A stretch of 64,000 bases of DNA from Solirubrobacter deserti (GTDB lineage Bacteria; Actinomycetota; Thermoleophilia; Solirubrobacterales; Solirubrobacteraceae). The translations under genes and the position numbers were made by a program. The notes beneath the pieces are model-generated. The model saw only the letters and a list, made by a program, of their open reading frames with translations, searched no databases and was not told the DNA's origin. Positions 10,301 to 18,334 of this stretch are shown here, piece by piece; within the stretch, counting starts at the first letter, position 1, and each line of letters starts with the position of its first letter. Location of the stretch: NCBI RefSeq assembly GCF_003344625.1, contig NZ_QPKJ02000005.1:682001-746000 (forward strand), written 5' to 3'.

Positions 10301-12908
10301 ACGACGCGCACCACGGGTTGCCGGACGGGACGCCCGCCGCGGACAGGTACTCGTCGACCTTCGGGCCGGCGTTGGTGCCCACCTCACGGACGCCCAGCTC
10401 GCCGCGCGCGACCGTCAGCGCCGCCGAGCCGAGCGAGCTGCCACCCGCCGTCGGCGCGACGGCGGCCGCGGCCTCCGCCATGCCCGCCACCGGCGCGGCC
10501 ACCGCTTGCGGCGCGGCGCGGTTGGCGAGCAGGCCCTTGGCCTCCTCGAGCTTGGTCTGGTAGCGGTAGCGGTACTGCTCGGCCGGGCGCTCGGTGTCGG
10601 CGATCCACTCGCCGAAGTGGTTCGGGTCGTCGATCGGCTTGCCCGCCGCGACGCGCGCGTTCTTGACCTTCTCCGCCTCGTCGAGGAACCACTCGATCTG
10701 CTTCTGCGGGTCCTTGCCGAAGCCCGCGTACTCGCCCTGGTCCCAGATGCTCACGCGCATCTGGAAGAAGCCGATGCTGTCCGCGTCGCCGTAGTTGAGG
10801 TTCTGCAGGTTGGACTCGACGAGCGCCGCCATCACCGGCAGCTCCGCCGGGAGGCCGCGCTTCTCGGCCTGGCCGGCCATCCAGGCCGCGAGCTGCTCCT
10901 TCGGCGCGTCGTCGCCGGGATAGACCTCGGGTGCGGCGGCCGCGGCCGCGACGACGTCGGACACCGGCAGCGCGGCCGGCTGCCCGGCGAGCTGCGCGGG
11001 CGCCTCCGGCTCGGCCTTCTTGATCGCGGGCAGGAAGGCCTGCGAGTCGCCGCGGTCAACCTCCCGTTCGCCGGAGGCGGCGGCCGCGGTGGCCTTCACC
11101 GCGGGCAGGAAGGCGTCGGACTTCGTCGGATCGAACGCCGGCGCGGGCGGGGGAGCGGCGGCCGCGGCGGCGACCGGCACACCCGGCGCGGCGGGCACCG
11201 CGGCGAACTGCGCGGGCGCGCCGGCGACGGCGGGCGCCGCGGCCGCGGGCGCGGTCGCCGCGACGTCGGCGGGCGGCTTCCAGTCCGCGGTGATCGGCTC
11301 CTTGAACCCCAGGTGGATGTGGTTCATGTGCGCCGCGTCGGTGAAGTACCCGGGCCCGGAGATCGCGAACGGCGAGCCGATCTCGTTGGGGCGGATGTTC
11401 GGGTCCAGCTGGGAGACCTCGGACGCGATCTCGCGCGCGAGCGGGCTGTCCGGGCTCACGATCTCGCCGTCGATCGCAGCGATGTCGAGCCCGCGGCCGT
11501 GATGGTGGTTGGAGATCGACCCGCCCGCGGTGAACTTCGAGTGGTCCGAGCACATGCACGAGACCGTGATCTTGTGCTCCTGGCTGAGCTTGGTGAGCAC
11601 GCCGACGACGCGCGGGTCGATCCGGCCGGCCTTGATGTCGGCGATGCCGTCCTTGTCCAGAACCACGTTCTTGTTCTTGAGCAGCGCGAGCGCCTCGGCG
11701 TTCGGTTCGCCACCCTTGCCCTCGGCCCCGAACTGCGCCGGATCGATCGCCGCCGGCGCCTTGGGCGCCTCCACCACCGCCGGCGCCGCGACCGGCTGGG
11801 CGGCGGGCGGCGCCTGCGCCGCGGTCGGCAGCGTGTTGTCGGGCGCCGCCGTCGGCAGCGCGTTCTCGGCGGGGGCGGTCGGCAGCGAGTTCTCGGCCGG
11901 TGCCGCGGGCAGCGAGTTGTCCACCGGCGTGGCCGGCAGCCCGTTCCCGCCCTTGGCTCCGCCCCCGCCTGAGAGCCGGCGCGCGAGCCGCCGCGCGAGC
12001 CCGCCCGACTGCTGCTGCTGGTTGCCGCTCGCGGGCAGCGCGCCCCTGACCGCGCCGTCAGCGGGGAGCGAGTTGTCGGCCCCCGACGGCACGTCGGTGA
12101 GCGGCGTCGTGTTCTCGCCCGCGGGCAGCTCGTCCGAGCCCGGCAGCGCGGACGTCGTCTCGTCGAGCGCGTTCGCGGCGCCCTCCTGCTCGGCCTTCTT
12201 GGCCGCCTCTGGGGAGTTCTCGTCCGCGATCCGCTTGGCGGCTTCGGCGGCCGGGTCCGGCCTGTCCTCCGGCTCCTGGGGCTTCTCGGGCTCCTTGGCC
12301 TTGTCCGTGTCGGTCTTGGCCGCCTCGCCCTCCGGCGGTGCCGCCTCGGGCGGGGGAGCAGCGGCCGGTGGCGGCGCCGCGGGCGGCGCAGCGGCGGCGG
12401 GCGGGGCGGCGCCGTCCGCGGGCGGCGCGACGCCCGGCACGCTCGGCGCCCCGGCTACGCCCGGCACGTCCGACGCCGGCACGTCCTGACCCGCGCCGGC
12501 GGCCGGCGGCGCGTCCGGCTCGGCCGGCGCCACCGGCTTGGGCGGAGCGTCGCCGTCACCGCCGATCCTCGGGATCGCGGGCAGGTCCACGCGCGAGACG
12601 ACGTCGGCCACCTTGCCCGGCAGCTCGCCGAGGTTCGGCACGACGTTCTCGGAGAAGTGCCAGATGCCGACGCCCTCCATGGCGGCCGCCATCATCACGC
12701 CCGCCAGCGAGGACTTGGACTCGCGGATGTCCAGCGTGTGGAACGCCTTGCCGCCGCCGAGCGACATCTCCTGCGCGAGCTGCTCGAGCCCGGCCTCGCG
12801 GCACGTCCCGACCGGGTCGCGGCGGAAGCGCGCGCGGAAGCCCGGGTCGGCCAGCAACCGCTCGATCAGCCGGGCGGCGACATCGGCTTCGGAAGGGGTG
12901 GCGGCCAC
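7323..12908 (-). CDS. Giant multi-module peptidoglycan hydrolase of the CIS locus (1861 aa)
   Basis: From a GTG start, with no signal peptide. Order: short helical N-domain (1-45, with LADPGFRARFRRDP), Ala/Pro-rich disordered region (to ~390), M15-type peptidase 1 (~400-540; HHHGRGLDIA and NHIHLGF metal motifs), lytic-transglycosylase-like module 1 (~660-797; ESNLQNLNYGDADSIGFFQM), CHAP amidase/endopeptidase (~819-974; Cys near 868 in NPWCASF, His in DGHIGYL), M15 peptidase 2 (~1003-1156), transglycosylase 2 (~1273-1403), NlpC/P60 peptidase (~1456-1581; GFDCSGLMQW, HHVGMF), transglycosylase 3 (~1728-1861). Linkers repeat a short SxAFLPAVK-like motif. It would cut glycan strands and stem peptides. 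It follows the M50 protease gene by 3 bases, at the end of the CIS operon. Without a signal peptide it probably leaves the cell through the CIS or acts on lysis (inference). Internal repeats make assembly errors possible. Confidence 0.9.
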   Translation of the reverse strand: MAATPSEADVAARLIERLLADPGFRARFRRDPVGTCREAGLEQLAQEMSLGGGKAFHTLDIRESKSSLAGVMMAAAMEGVGIWHFSENVVPNLGELPGKVADVVSRVDLPAIPRIGGDGDAPPKPVAPAEPDAPPAAGAGQDVPASDVPGVAGAPSVPGVAPPADGAAPPAAAAPPAAPPPAAAPPPEAAPPEGEAAKTDTDKAKEPEKPQEPEDRPDPAAEAAKRIADENSPEAAKKAEQEGAANALDETTSALPGSDELPAGENTTPLTDVPSGADNSLPADGAVRGALPASGNQQQQSGGLARRLARRLSGGGGAKGGNGLPATPVDNSLPAAPAENSLPTAPAENALPTAAPDNTLPTAAQAPPAAQPVAAPAVVEAPKAPAAIDPAQFGAEGKGGEPNAEALALLKNKNVVLDKDGIADIKAGRIDPRVVGVLTKLSQEHKITVSCMCSDHSKFTAGGSISNHHHGRGLDIAAIDGEIVSPDSPLAREIASEVSQLDPNIRPNEIGSPFAISGPGYFTDAAHMNHIHLGFKEPITADWKPPADVAATAPAAAAPAVAGAPAQFAAVPAAPGVPVAAAAAAPPPAPAFDPTKSDAFLPAVKATAAAASGEREVDRGDSQAFLPAIKKAEPEAPAQLAGQPAALPVSDVVAAAAAAPEVYPGDDAPKEQLAAWMAGQAEKRGLPAELPVMAALVESNLQNLNYGDADSIGFFQMRVSIWDQGEYAGFGKDPQKQIEWFLDEAEKVKNARVAAGKPIDDPNHFGEWIADTERPAEQYRYRYQTKLEEAKGLLANRAAPQAVAAPVAGMAEAAAAVAPTAGGSSLGSAALTVARGELGVREVGTNAGPKVDEYLSAAGVPSGNPWCASFITWTLEKAGKKMPGGGWAAVQTWVRAAEQNQHGLQIVSADQARPGDIVAYDWGGQNDFGADGHIGYLDSTVQNGKFKALEGNNADSVSHIDRSTSSGNVVFIRVNGEAAGAPPVQAAAPVQAAAPSAPIDPKQFGGEEVGTGGPPSPEALALLENKNVVLDDVGKADIKAGRIDPRVIGVLTKLSQEHKITVSCMCSDHSKFTAGGSISNHFYGRGLDIAAIDGEIVGPGSPLAREIASEVSQLDPDIRPNEIGSPFAISGPGYFTDAAHQNHIHLGFKQEITPDWKPPADVAAAPAAAAPAQFAAAAPGAPVAAAAAAPAFDPSQSNAFMPAVKATAAASADREPDRSDSQAFLPAVEKPKAVAAAAPVLPGGAVVQPAVAAPAAAPAVDVSAAVDAAPSTYPGDNAPKEQVAAWMAAQAKERGLPPQLPVMAGLVESGLKNLNHGHADSVGFFQMRVGIWNQGAYAGYPEKPELQMKWFLDQAEAVKKQRIVAGKSVDDPSQFGEWVADVERPAEQYRGRYQERLAEANQLLNAQPQPAAAAAPVAAPVAAAPVDPAAAAGLAGLPADIAGPLQQAIAAGNGPGPKALAAIQEASKHMGTPYKWGGSTPQTGFDCSGLMQWSYAQSGIQIPRVTYTQIESGTEVADRNQLKPGDLVFFAANGDVHHVGMFLGGDKFLHAPSTGDVVKVSSLSEPYYAGQFAGGRRFDAAAPVAAAPVAAPAAQPAQLAAQPPAIDPTAVAKAQAAVARDAAEARRNDSQMFMAIARAEASKERAERHASAMFLKAVDPSEAARRRELAGQPAAVPPAPPAAAPPPAVAPAPGAPIAPTPPVEAPAAAQPGVAAASIDPGSAASDYPGDDASQEELAKWLAKQAEAAGLPPELPVMAALVESGVKNLNYGDADSVGFFQMRVGIWDQGAYKGFATKPELQAKWFIDTALAVKRKAIAGGNADFGKDPAKWGEWIADTERPAEQYRYRYQLRLEEARKLLA

Positions 12909-12911
12909 CGG

Positions 12912-14543
12912 CTACTTCTTCCCTCGGAAGCGTTCCCAGAGCGGCTTGCCCAGCACGAAGAACACCGGCGCGAAGAACGCGACCCACAGCGTTCCCATCA
13001 CGCCGTAGACGACCGACGCAGGCGCGTAGTCGAGGAAGATGTCCTTGTAGCGGAACGTGATCGCGATCGCGAACAGCGCCATCACGACCGACCAGCCGAG
13101 CCCGAACAGCGCGTAGCGCGCGAGCACCGGGGAGTCGTTCTCGCGCCGGCCCTCGCCGCGGATGCGCCGGTCGAACTGCTCCTTCGCGCGCCGGCGCAGC
13201 CCCGGCTCGTTCAAGCCGTCGACGAGGATGTGGTAGCCGTCGCGTTCGATGAACGGGTTGAGGTTGAAGAACGCGCCGACGTAGGCCGCGAACGCGAGGT
13301 TGAAGAAGATGTCGCGCACGGTCCCCTCGGGGAGCAGCAGCGCGCACAGCGCAAACACGGCGCCGAGGCTGAAGTCCGACGCCGGCCCGGCCGCGCTGAC
13401 CGCGATCCGCCGCCGCCGCGGCTCGAACCACGCCTCGCTCGTGTCCACGAACGCGTACGGGAAGATCGCGATCGCCTTCAGCCCCGCCTTGTCCACGCGC
13501 CGCCCGAAGGAGGCCATCGTCAGCCCGTGCGCGAGCTCGTGCACGCCGACGACGGCGAAGCGACCGAGCAGGAACACGAGCCCGCCCCAGCCGATCTTGG
13601 ACGCGACCACGAACGGCGTCCCATAGCGGCCCGCGATCAGGTAGATGAACGCGCCGAGCCCGAGCACGCCCAGCACCCCGAGCACGATCAGCGCCGGACG
13701 CGTGAAGAAGACCCAGCCGCCGCCGCGGTAGATCGCCTCGATCGTGGGGCCGAGGCCGGTGAAGATCTTCTCCCGCGGCTGGATCAGCTTGCGCCACCAC
13801 GAGGTCGGCGCCTCCGCGATCGGCTGTCCGCCGGCCACGCCCGACAGGAAGCCACGCTCGCCCAGGTCGGTCAGCAACCGGACGAGCCGGGTCGATCCTG
13901 TCGAGCCGAAGCGCTGCTCGCACAGCGCGATCAGCTCCAGCAGCGAATGGGTGCCGTCGAGGCGCTCGAACACCCACGCGTCGTTGTCCGAGAGCCGCAG
14001 GAAGGTGCCGTTGCGCGTGTCCTTGAGCACCCAGCGCTGGCGCCCCTCGGACGCGTCCAGCCGCTTGAGGGCGTACCCGGAGCGCACGCGCGGCCGCATC
14101 CCGAACTGGGTGCCGCCCGTCCCGACCGCGGGCGCGAACGCGGTCGCGCCCGCGGGCACGAACATCGTCCGCCCGGCCTCGGCGGCCTCGCGCCGGCGCT
14201 CCACGCGCAGCTCCGCGTCCCCGAGCCTGATCTTCGCCCCGTCGCGCAGCGGCGACGGACCCGTGACGCGCACCCCGTCCAGCCACGTCCCGTGCGAGGA
14301 GCCCGCGTCCTCGAGCACCGCGTCGGCCGTGATCCGCGCGTGCGTGCGCGACACCGACGGATCGTCGAGCAGGACCGTCGAGCCGGGCGCGCGACCGATC
14401 ACCAGCTCAGACACCACGGGGACCCGCTGCCCGCCGTCCAGCACGAGCTCCAGCGGGGCGGGCGCCCCGTTCAGGGGCGCCCCGCAGCTGCCGCAGTAGC
14501 TCGCTCCGCGCTCGAGCTGGCGACGGCAGCTGGGGCACAGCAC
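12912..14543 (-). CDS. Zinc-ribbon/FHA/PqqD-like membrane M50 metalloprotease
   Basis: 543 residues, GTG start. Residues 1-25: two CxxC pairs of a zinc ribbon. Residues ~46-112: FHA domain with Arg51, SRTH (65-68) and SSHG (82-85), the phosphothreonine-binding residues. Residues ~150-240: PqqD-like winged-helix segment (WVLKDTRNGTFLRLSDNDAW). Then several membrane segments with the zinc site HELAH (335-339) and the partner motif NPFIERDGYH (Asp435). This matches 'putative peptide zinc metalloprotease' proteins related to site-2 proteases. It sits between the PASTA protein (6-base gap) and the giant hydrolase (3-base gap). Likely role: phosphorylation-dependent membrane protease; processing of the hydrolase N-terminus is a hypothesis. 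Confidence 0.87.
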   Translation of the reverse strand: MLCPSCRRQLERGASYCGSCGAPLNGAPAPLELVLDGGQRVPVVSELVIGRAPGSTVLLDDPSVSRTHARITADAVLEDAGSSHGTWLDGVRVTGPSPLRDGAKIRLGDAELRVERRREAAEAGRTMFVPAGATAFAPAVGTGGTQFGMRPRVRSGYALKRLDASEGRQRWVLKDTRNGTFLRLSDNDAWVFERLDGTHSLLELIALCEQRFGSTGSTRLVRLLTDLGERGFLSGVAGGQPIAEAPTSWWRKLIQPREKIFTGLGPTIEAIYRGGGWVFFTRPALIVLGVLGVLGLGAFIYLIAGRYGTPFVVASKIGWGGLVFLLGRFAVVGVHELAHGLTMASFGRRVDKAGLKAIAIFPYAFVDTSEAWFEPRRRRIAVSAAGPASDFSLGAVFALCALLLPEGTVRDIFFNLAFAAYVGAFFNLNPFIERDGYHILVDGLNEPGLRRRAKEQFDRRIRGEGRRENDSPVLARYALFGLGWSVVMALFAIAITFRYKDIFLDYAPASVVYGVMGTLWVAFFAPVFFVLGKPLWERFRGKK

Positions 14544-14549
14544 CGCAGA

Positions 14550-17500
14550 TCAGCCCCCGAGCGTCAGCGGCTGGTACACCATGTCGTCGCCGCCCGGGCT
14601 GACGGTCTCGCCCTCGCGCAGGGCGCCGACCGGCACGCGGACGAGCGCACCGACGTCCTCGAGGCACGTCGCGTCCGCCTGGATGACGAGCAGCTCCTGC
14701 CCGTCGCTGCGCCACACGACCTTGCACGCGCGCACGGACGTCTTCTTCGCCTTCTCGATGTCGAACCCGTTCTTGGCGTCGCCGATGAACAGCGTGAAGC
14801 GCGAGGACCCGTGGTTGGAGATCATCGCGATCTGCTTGCCGTCGGGCGAGATCGCGGCATCGATCGTCATCTTGTTCGGCCGCTCGATGTCGGACACGAA
14901 GCGGCCCTTGGTCCAGTCGCCGGGGCTGGAGGAGAACGGGTCGCGGCCGTTCTTGAGGCGCCAGCGCACGATCCCCGCGGCGCTCTGGTCGTTCTTGCCC
15001 GCAAAGGCCAGGATCGTCTTGCCGTCCGGCGCCCAGCGCACGACGCGCGACGGCGAGAACGACGGCTCCGCGAGGCAGTTCGCGTCCATGCCGTTCGAGT
15101 TGATCTTGCCCAGGCACAGGTCCACGTCCGAGCCGCTGGAGCGGGTGAAGGCGAGCACGTTGGTGTCCGCGGTCGGCGCCCACGCGAGGTTGGAGTCGTT
15201 TCCGCCCTCCGGGCCGAGCGCCACCGGGTCCGAGTTCTCCTTCGAGATCTCCTTGAGCATGATCTGGCCGTCGGCGGAGTAGGCGACGTGGTCGCCGGCC
15301 GCGCTCCACGCGGGGTCGGTCTCCTCGGCGTCGTCGTCGGCCACCGGGTCCAGCCGGGTGCCGTTGGCGCCGTTGACGCGCAGGACGTTCTTGCCGTTGG
15401 TGAAGACCAGCTGCGGCTGCCCGGCGGAGACGAACAGCTGCGCCTTCTGGCCCTTCTTGACCTTCGTGCCCGGCTCGGGCTGGACGCCGATCAGGCGGCC
15501 GACCGGCGCGTCGTTGAAGCGCTTGACGGTGTTGGGCACGACGCCGAGGTCGGCGACCTTCTTGGCGTAGGTCTCGACGTCGTCCTTGCCGATCGGCGGC
15601 ATGGTGATCTCGGCACCGGCGCCCTTGGCGTCGTCGCCGCCACCGCCGCCGCCACCGCCGCCCTCGCCGTCGGCACCGTCACCCTCGCCGTCGCCACCGC
15701 CGTCATTCGCGCTCGGGTCCGGGAAGAAGATGTCGACCGGCTCGCCCTTTTGGACCACTTCCTTGGCCGCCGGGATCTGGCTCTCGATCTGCGCCTTCGG
15801 GTCCGCGTCGGCCGGGGAGGACTGCCCGAGGGTCAGGCCCTTCTCACGCAGGGTCCGGTTCGCATCCTCCGTGGTCATCCCGGTCAGGTCGGGCACCTCG
15901 AGCTTGCCCGAGCCGACCGCGATCAGCACCGTGACGGGCGTGCCCTTCTCGACCTCCTCGCCGGCCTTCGGCGTCTGGTCGATCACGGAGCCGGCCGGCT
16001 TGGAGTCGTCGACCTTCGTCTTCTGCGACGGGTCCAGCTTGAGCTCGGACTTGGTCAGCGTCTCCTCGGCCACGAACGCCGACTCGGCGCCCTTGACGTC
16101 CGGCACCGCGACGTTCTGCGGCAGCGAGCGGTAGAGCAGGAACAGCAGCAGGATCAGCAGCGCCAGGACGAGCAGCGACCACCACGGGATCCACGGCCGC
16201 TGGCGGAACACGCCCTGCGAGGGCGCGAGCGGGCCGGTGATCTTGTTGCCGCCGCGCGTGGGCATCTTCAGCCCGCCGCTCATCATCGAGCCCGCGTTCA
16301 TGCTCTTCATCTGCGGGCCCGCGAACTGCGGACCGCGCATCTGCGGCATGCGGATCTGGAGCCCGCCCGGGCCCATCTGGACGTCCGGCGGGTACAGCTG
16401 CGGCTTGTACACGCGCGGCGGGTACATGCCAGGCACGTTCGCCCGGGGGCGCCGCTTGTACCACTTCTTCTTGGGCGGCGTGGTGTCCACGCCGTCGAGC
16501 ACCTCGGCGCCCAGCGGCTGCGCGGCCGCGCGCTTGGCGGCCTCGTCGCCCGTGATCGTCTCGATCGAGAGCTGTCGGTCCTTGCCGCGGCCGATCCAGA
16601 TCTGCTTGGGCGGCTTGACCTGCATCTGGGTCGTGATCGACCCGCCCGCGGGGATCTCCTGCGGCGGCCGGTTGAAGCCGAACTGCAGCTCGCCGTCGGG
16701 GTCCTCGCCGTCGAGCGCGACGAGCACCGGGGCGTTGGCCTTGTTGAGGACCGTGACGTCGTAGGTGGCCTTGCGGCGCCCGCGGCGGCGCTGCGGGCGC
16801 AGCGCGGTGGCCGTGTCCTCATACGGGCCGATGTGCAGGTGCAGCGGGGCGGCGGCGGCGACGATCCGGCTCGCCTTGGAGTCCGCGACGACCTTGAGCT
16901 CCCACAGCCGCGCCTCGGCCTCAGGGCCGCGCGGCGGGTGCAGGTGGACCTCGACCTCCTGCTCGTAGGTCCCGCCCGCGCCGAACGGCACGAGGTAGAC
17001 GGTGCCGGGGTGGATCGACCACCAGCCCTCCGGCAGGCCCTCGACGCGCAGATCGTAGTTGTCGACGATGCCGCTCTGGTTGCGGATCAGCGCGAGCACG
17101 CGGCCGCGCTCGCCCGGCTCGACGGTGTGCTCGAGCACGCCACCCTTGGCGTAGTCGCCCTGCTCGCCCTCGCGCAGCACGATCGTCGCCGGCTCGGCGG
17201 GCAGCTCGTCACGCCGGTCGGCGACGCGCGGCGGCGGCGTGCCGCCTCCACGGGCCGGGACGGCGGGCACCGGGGCGTCCACGGGGACCGCCGGCAGGTT
17301 GCGCACCATCGTCTTGGCCACCGGGCGCGCGCCGGGCGGCGCGACGGCGGGAACCGGCGCGGGCGGCGTCGGCGGCGGAGGGGCGACCTCGGGCGTGTGG
17401 TGGCCGTTGCCAAGGCCGTTGCCGGTCTCGGGCGCGACCGGCGCGGCCGGCGTCACGACGGGCGGCGGAGGCGGCGGCGGAGCGGGAGCGGGGGCCGGGC

Positions 17501-17636
17501 TGGGCTGGGGCTCGACCTGGTCGGAGGTGATCGCCGGCATCGCGTAGCCGGTCGGCTCCCAGCGCAGGTACTCACCGCAGCTGCAGAAGTCCTGGTCCGC
17601 AGGGTTCTCCTTGCCGCAGCTCTGACACGTCCTCAT
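14550..17636 (-). CDS. Zinc-ribbon / PASTA / beta-propeller membrane protein, candidate CIS membrane anchor
   Basis: 1028 residues. N-terminal zinc ribbon (CQSCGKEN..CSCG), Pro-rich linker, two Ig-like beta domains (~165-400; EPGERGRVLALIRNQSG), a Met/Pro/Gln-rich strand, one membrane helix (~480-507), then outside the cell three PASTA-type repeats (VPDVKGAESAF, VPDLTGMTTEDANRTL, and a more diverged MPPIGKDDVETYAKKVADLG) and a C-terminal TolB/PD40-like propeller (SPDGKQIAMIS and similar repeats). PASTA repeats bind peptidoglycan stem peptides in PknB-type kinases. Its ATGA overlap with the gpI-like baseplate gene ties it to the CIS operon, so it could dock the baseplate to the membrane and wall. 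That role is inference. Confidence 0.85.
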   Translation of the reverse strand: MRTCQSCGKENPADQDFCSCGEYLRWEPTGYAMPAITSDQVEPQPSPAPAPAPPPPPPPVVTPAAPVAPETGNGLGNGHHTPEVAPPPPTPPAPVPAVAPPGARPVAKTMVRNLPAVPVDAPVPAVPARGGGTPPPRVADRRDELPAEPATIVLREGEQGDYAKGGVLEHTVEPGERGRVLALIRNQSGIVDNYDLRVEGLPEGWWSIHPGTVYLVPFGAGGTYEQEVEVHLHPPRGPEAEARLWELKVVADSKASRIVAAAAPLHLHIGPYEDTATALRPQRRRGRRKATYDVTVLNKANAPVLVALDGEDPDGELQFGFNRPPQEIPAGGSITTQMQVKPPKQIWIGRGKDRQLSIETITGDEAAKRAAAQPLGAEVLDGVDTTPPKKKWYKRRPRANVPGMYPPRVYKPQLYPPDVQMGPGGLQIRMPQMRGPQFAGPQMKSMNAGSMMSGGLKMPTRGGNKITGPLAPSQGVFRQRPWIPWWSLLVLALLILLLFLLYRSLPQNVAVPDVKGAESAFVAEETLTKSELKLDPSQKTKVDDSKPAGSVIDQTPKAGEEVEKGTPVTVLIAVGSGKLEVPDLTGMTTEDANRTLREKGLTLGQSSPADADPKAQIESQIPAAKEVVQKGEPVDIFFPDPSANDGGGDGEGDGADGEGGGGGGGGGDDAKGAGAEITMPPIGKDDVETYAKKVADLGVVPNTVKRFNDAPVGRLIGVQPEPGTKVKKGQKAQLFVSAGQPQLVFTNGKNVLRVNGANGTRLDPVADDDAEETDPAWSAAGDHVAYSADGQIMLKEISKENSDPVALGPEGGNDSNLAWAPTADTNVLAFTRSSGSDVDLCLGKINSNGMDANCLAEPSFSPSRVVRWAPDGKTILAFAGKNDQSAAGIVRWRLKNGRDPFSSSPGDWTKGRFVSDIERPNKMTIDAAISPDGKQIAMISNHGSSRFTLFIGDAKNGFDIEKAKKTSVRACKVVWRSDGQELLVIQADATCLEDVGALVRVPVGALREGETVSPGGDDMVYQPLTLGG

Positions 17637-18334
17637 GACTCGACCTTCTTCTTTGCTGCCTTGACGCGCAGCCGGTACGTAGCGTGCACCGGCTTGTACT
17701 GCTCGATGATGCGGGCGACGGCCGCCTGCATGTCAGCGTCCACGGGCTTGTCGCAGTAGACGACGAAATCCGAGGACGCGGTATTCCCATCGGTGGCCGG
17801 CTTGCCGTGCCAGGTGACGCCGCCGTTGTCCTCCACGCGCAGCGGCACGCCCGGGAAGTGCAGCTGCAGCGCGAGCTCCATGCCCTTCACCGTGCCGCGC
17901 CGGCGGCCCAGCTCCGCGGAGCGCCGGACCATCTCGCGCTGGTGCTTGATGTCCTGCGTCTCGTCGAGGTCGACACCCAGCCACGCGGCCAGGAGGCTCA
18001 GGATGTCCGGCGGCGCGAGGTTCGGGTCAAAGTGCGAGGGGAGCGCGTCCAGCACCGCGACGATCGGGTCCAGCAGCTCCTCGAGCGAGCCGATGAACCG
18101 CATGCCGAAGTCGCCGTCCTGGTAGAGCGAAGGCAGCCCGTTGCGCAGGTACGCGCGCGAAGACGCGACCGGCGGGGTCTCCTTCGGCCCCAGCGACAGC
18201 TGCATCATCAAGGTGCCGAAGCCGGCGCCGGAGAACGTGCGATAGCCGTTCCCGTTGCCGTCGGTGGACAGCTCGAGATCGGTCCCGTGACCGTTCGAGC
18301 TCTCCTCCGGCCCCTTGTACTGCCCTGTGCTCAC
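17633..18334 (-). CDS. CIS baseplate protein, phage tail protein I (gpI/Afp12-like)
   Basis: 233 residues, GTG start. After a variable ~50-residue N-terminus comes the conserved tail-protein-I core: SRAYLRNGLPSLYQDGDFGMRF, then LDPIVAVLDALPSHFDPNLAPPDILSLLA with a WLG motif, then RRGTVKGMELALQLHFPG. In phages and Afp/PVC particles this protein joins the gpJ-like wedge at the baseplate edge. It shares one base with the upstream gpJ-like gene (TAGTG) and four bases (ATGA) with the downstream PASTA gene, implying translational coupling. In fibre-bearing particles the next gene is usually the tail fibre; here it is the PASTA protein. Confidence 0.88.
   Translation of the reverse strand: MSTGQYKGPEESSNGHGTDLELSTDGNGNGYRTFSGAGFGTLMMQLSLGPKETPPVASSRAYLRNGLPSLYQDGDFGMRFIGSLEELLDPIVAVLDALPSHFDPNLAPPDILSLLAAWLGVDLDETQDIKHQREMVRRSAELGRRRGTVKGMELALQLHFPGVPLRVEDNGGVTWHGKPATDGNTASSDFVVYCDKPVDADMQAAVARIIEQYKPVHATYRLRVKAAKKKVES

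Noticed and set aside
12657..17759. A 1700-codon open frame on the plus strand opposite the hydrolase and PASTA genes, and similar long frames at 23587-27601
   Set aside because: They are shadows of real minus-strand genes in very GC-rich DNA: Arg/Gly/His-rich translations, no domain similarity, and the opposite frames carry recognised families.
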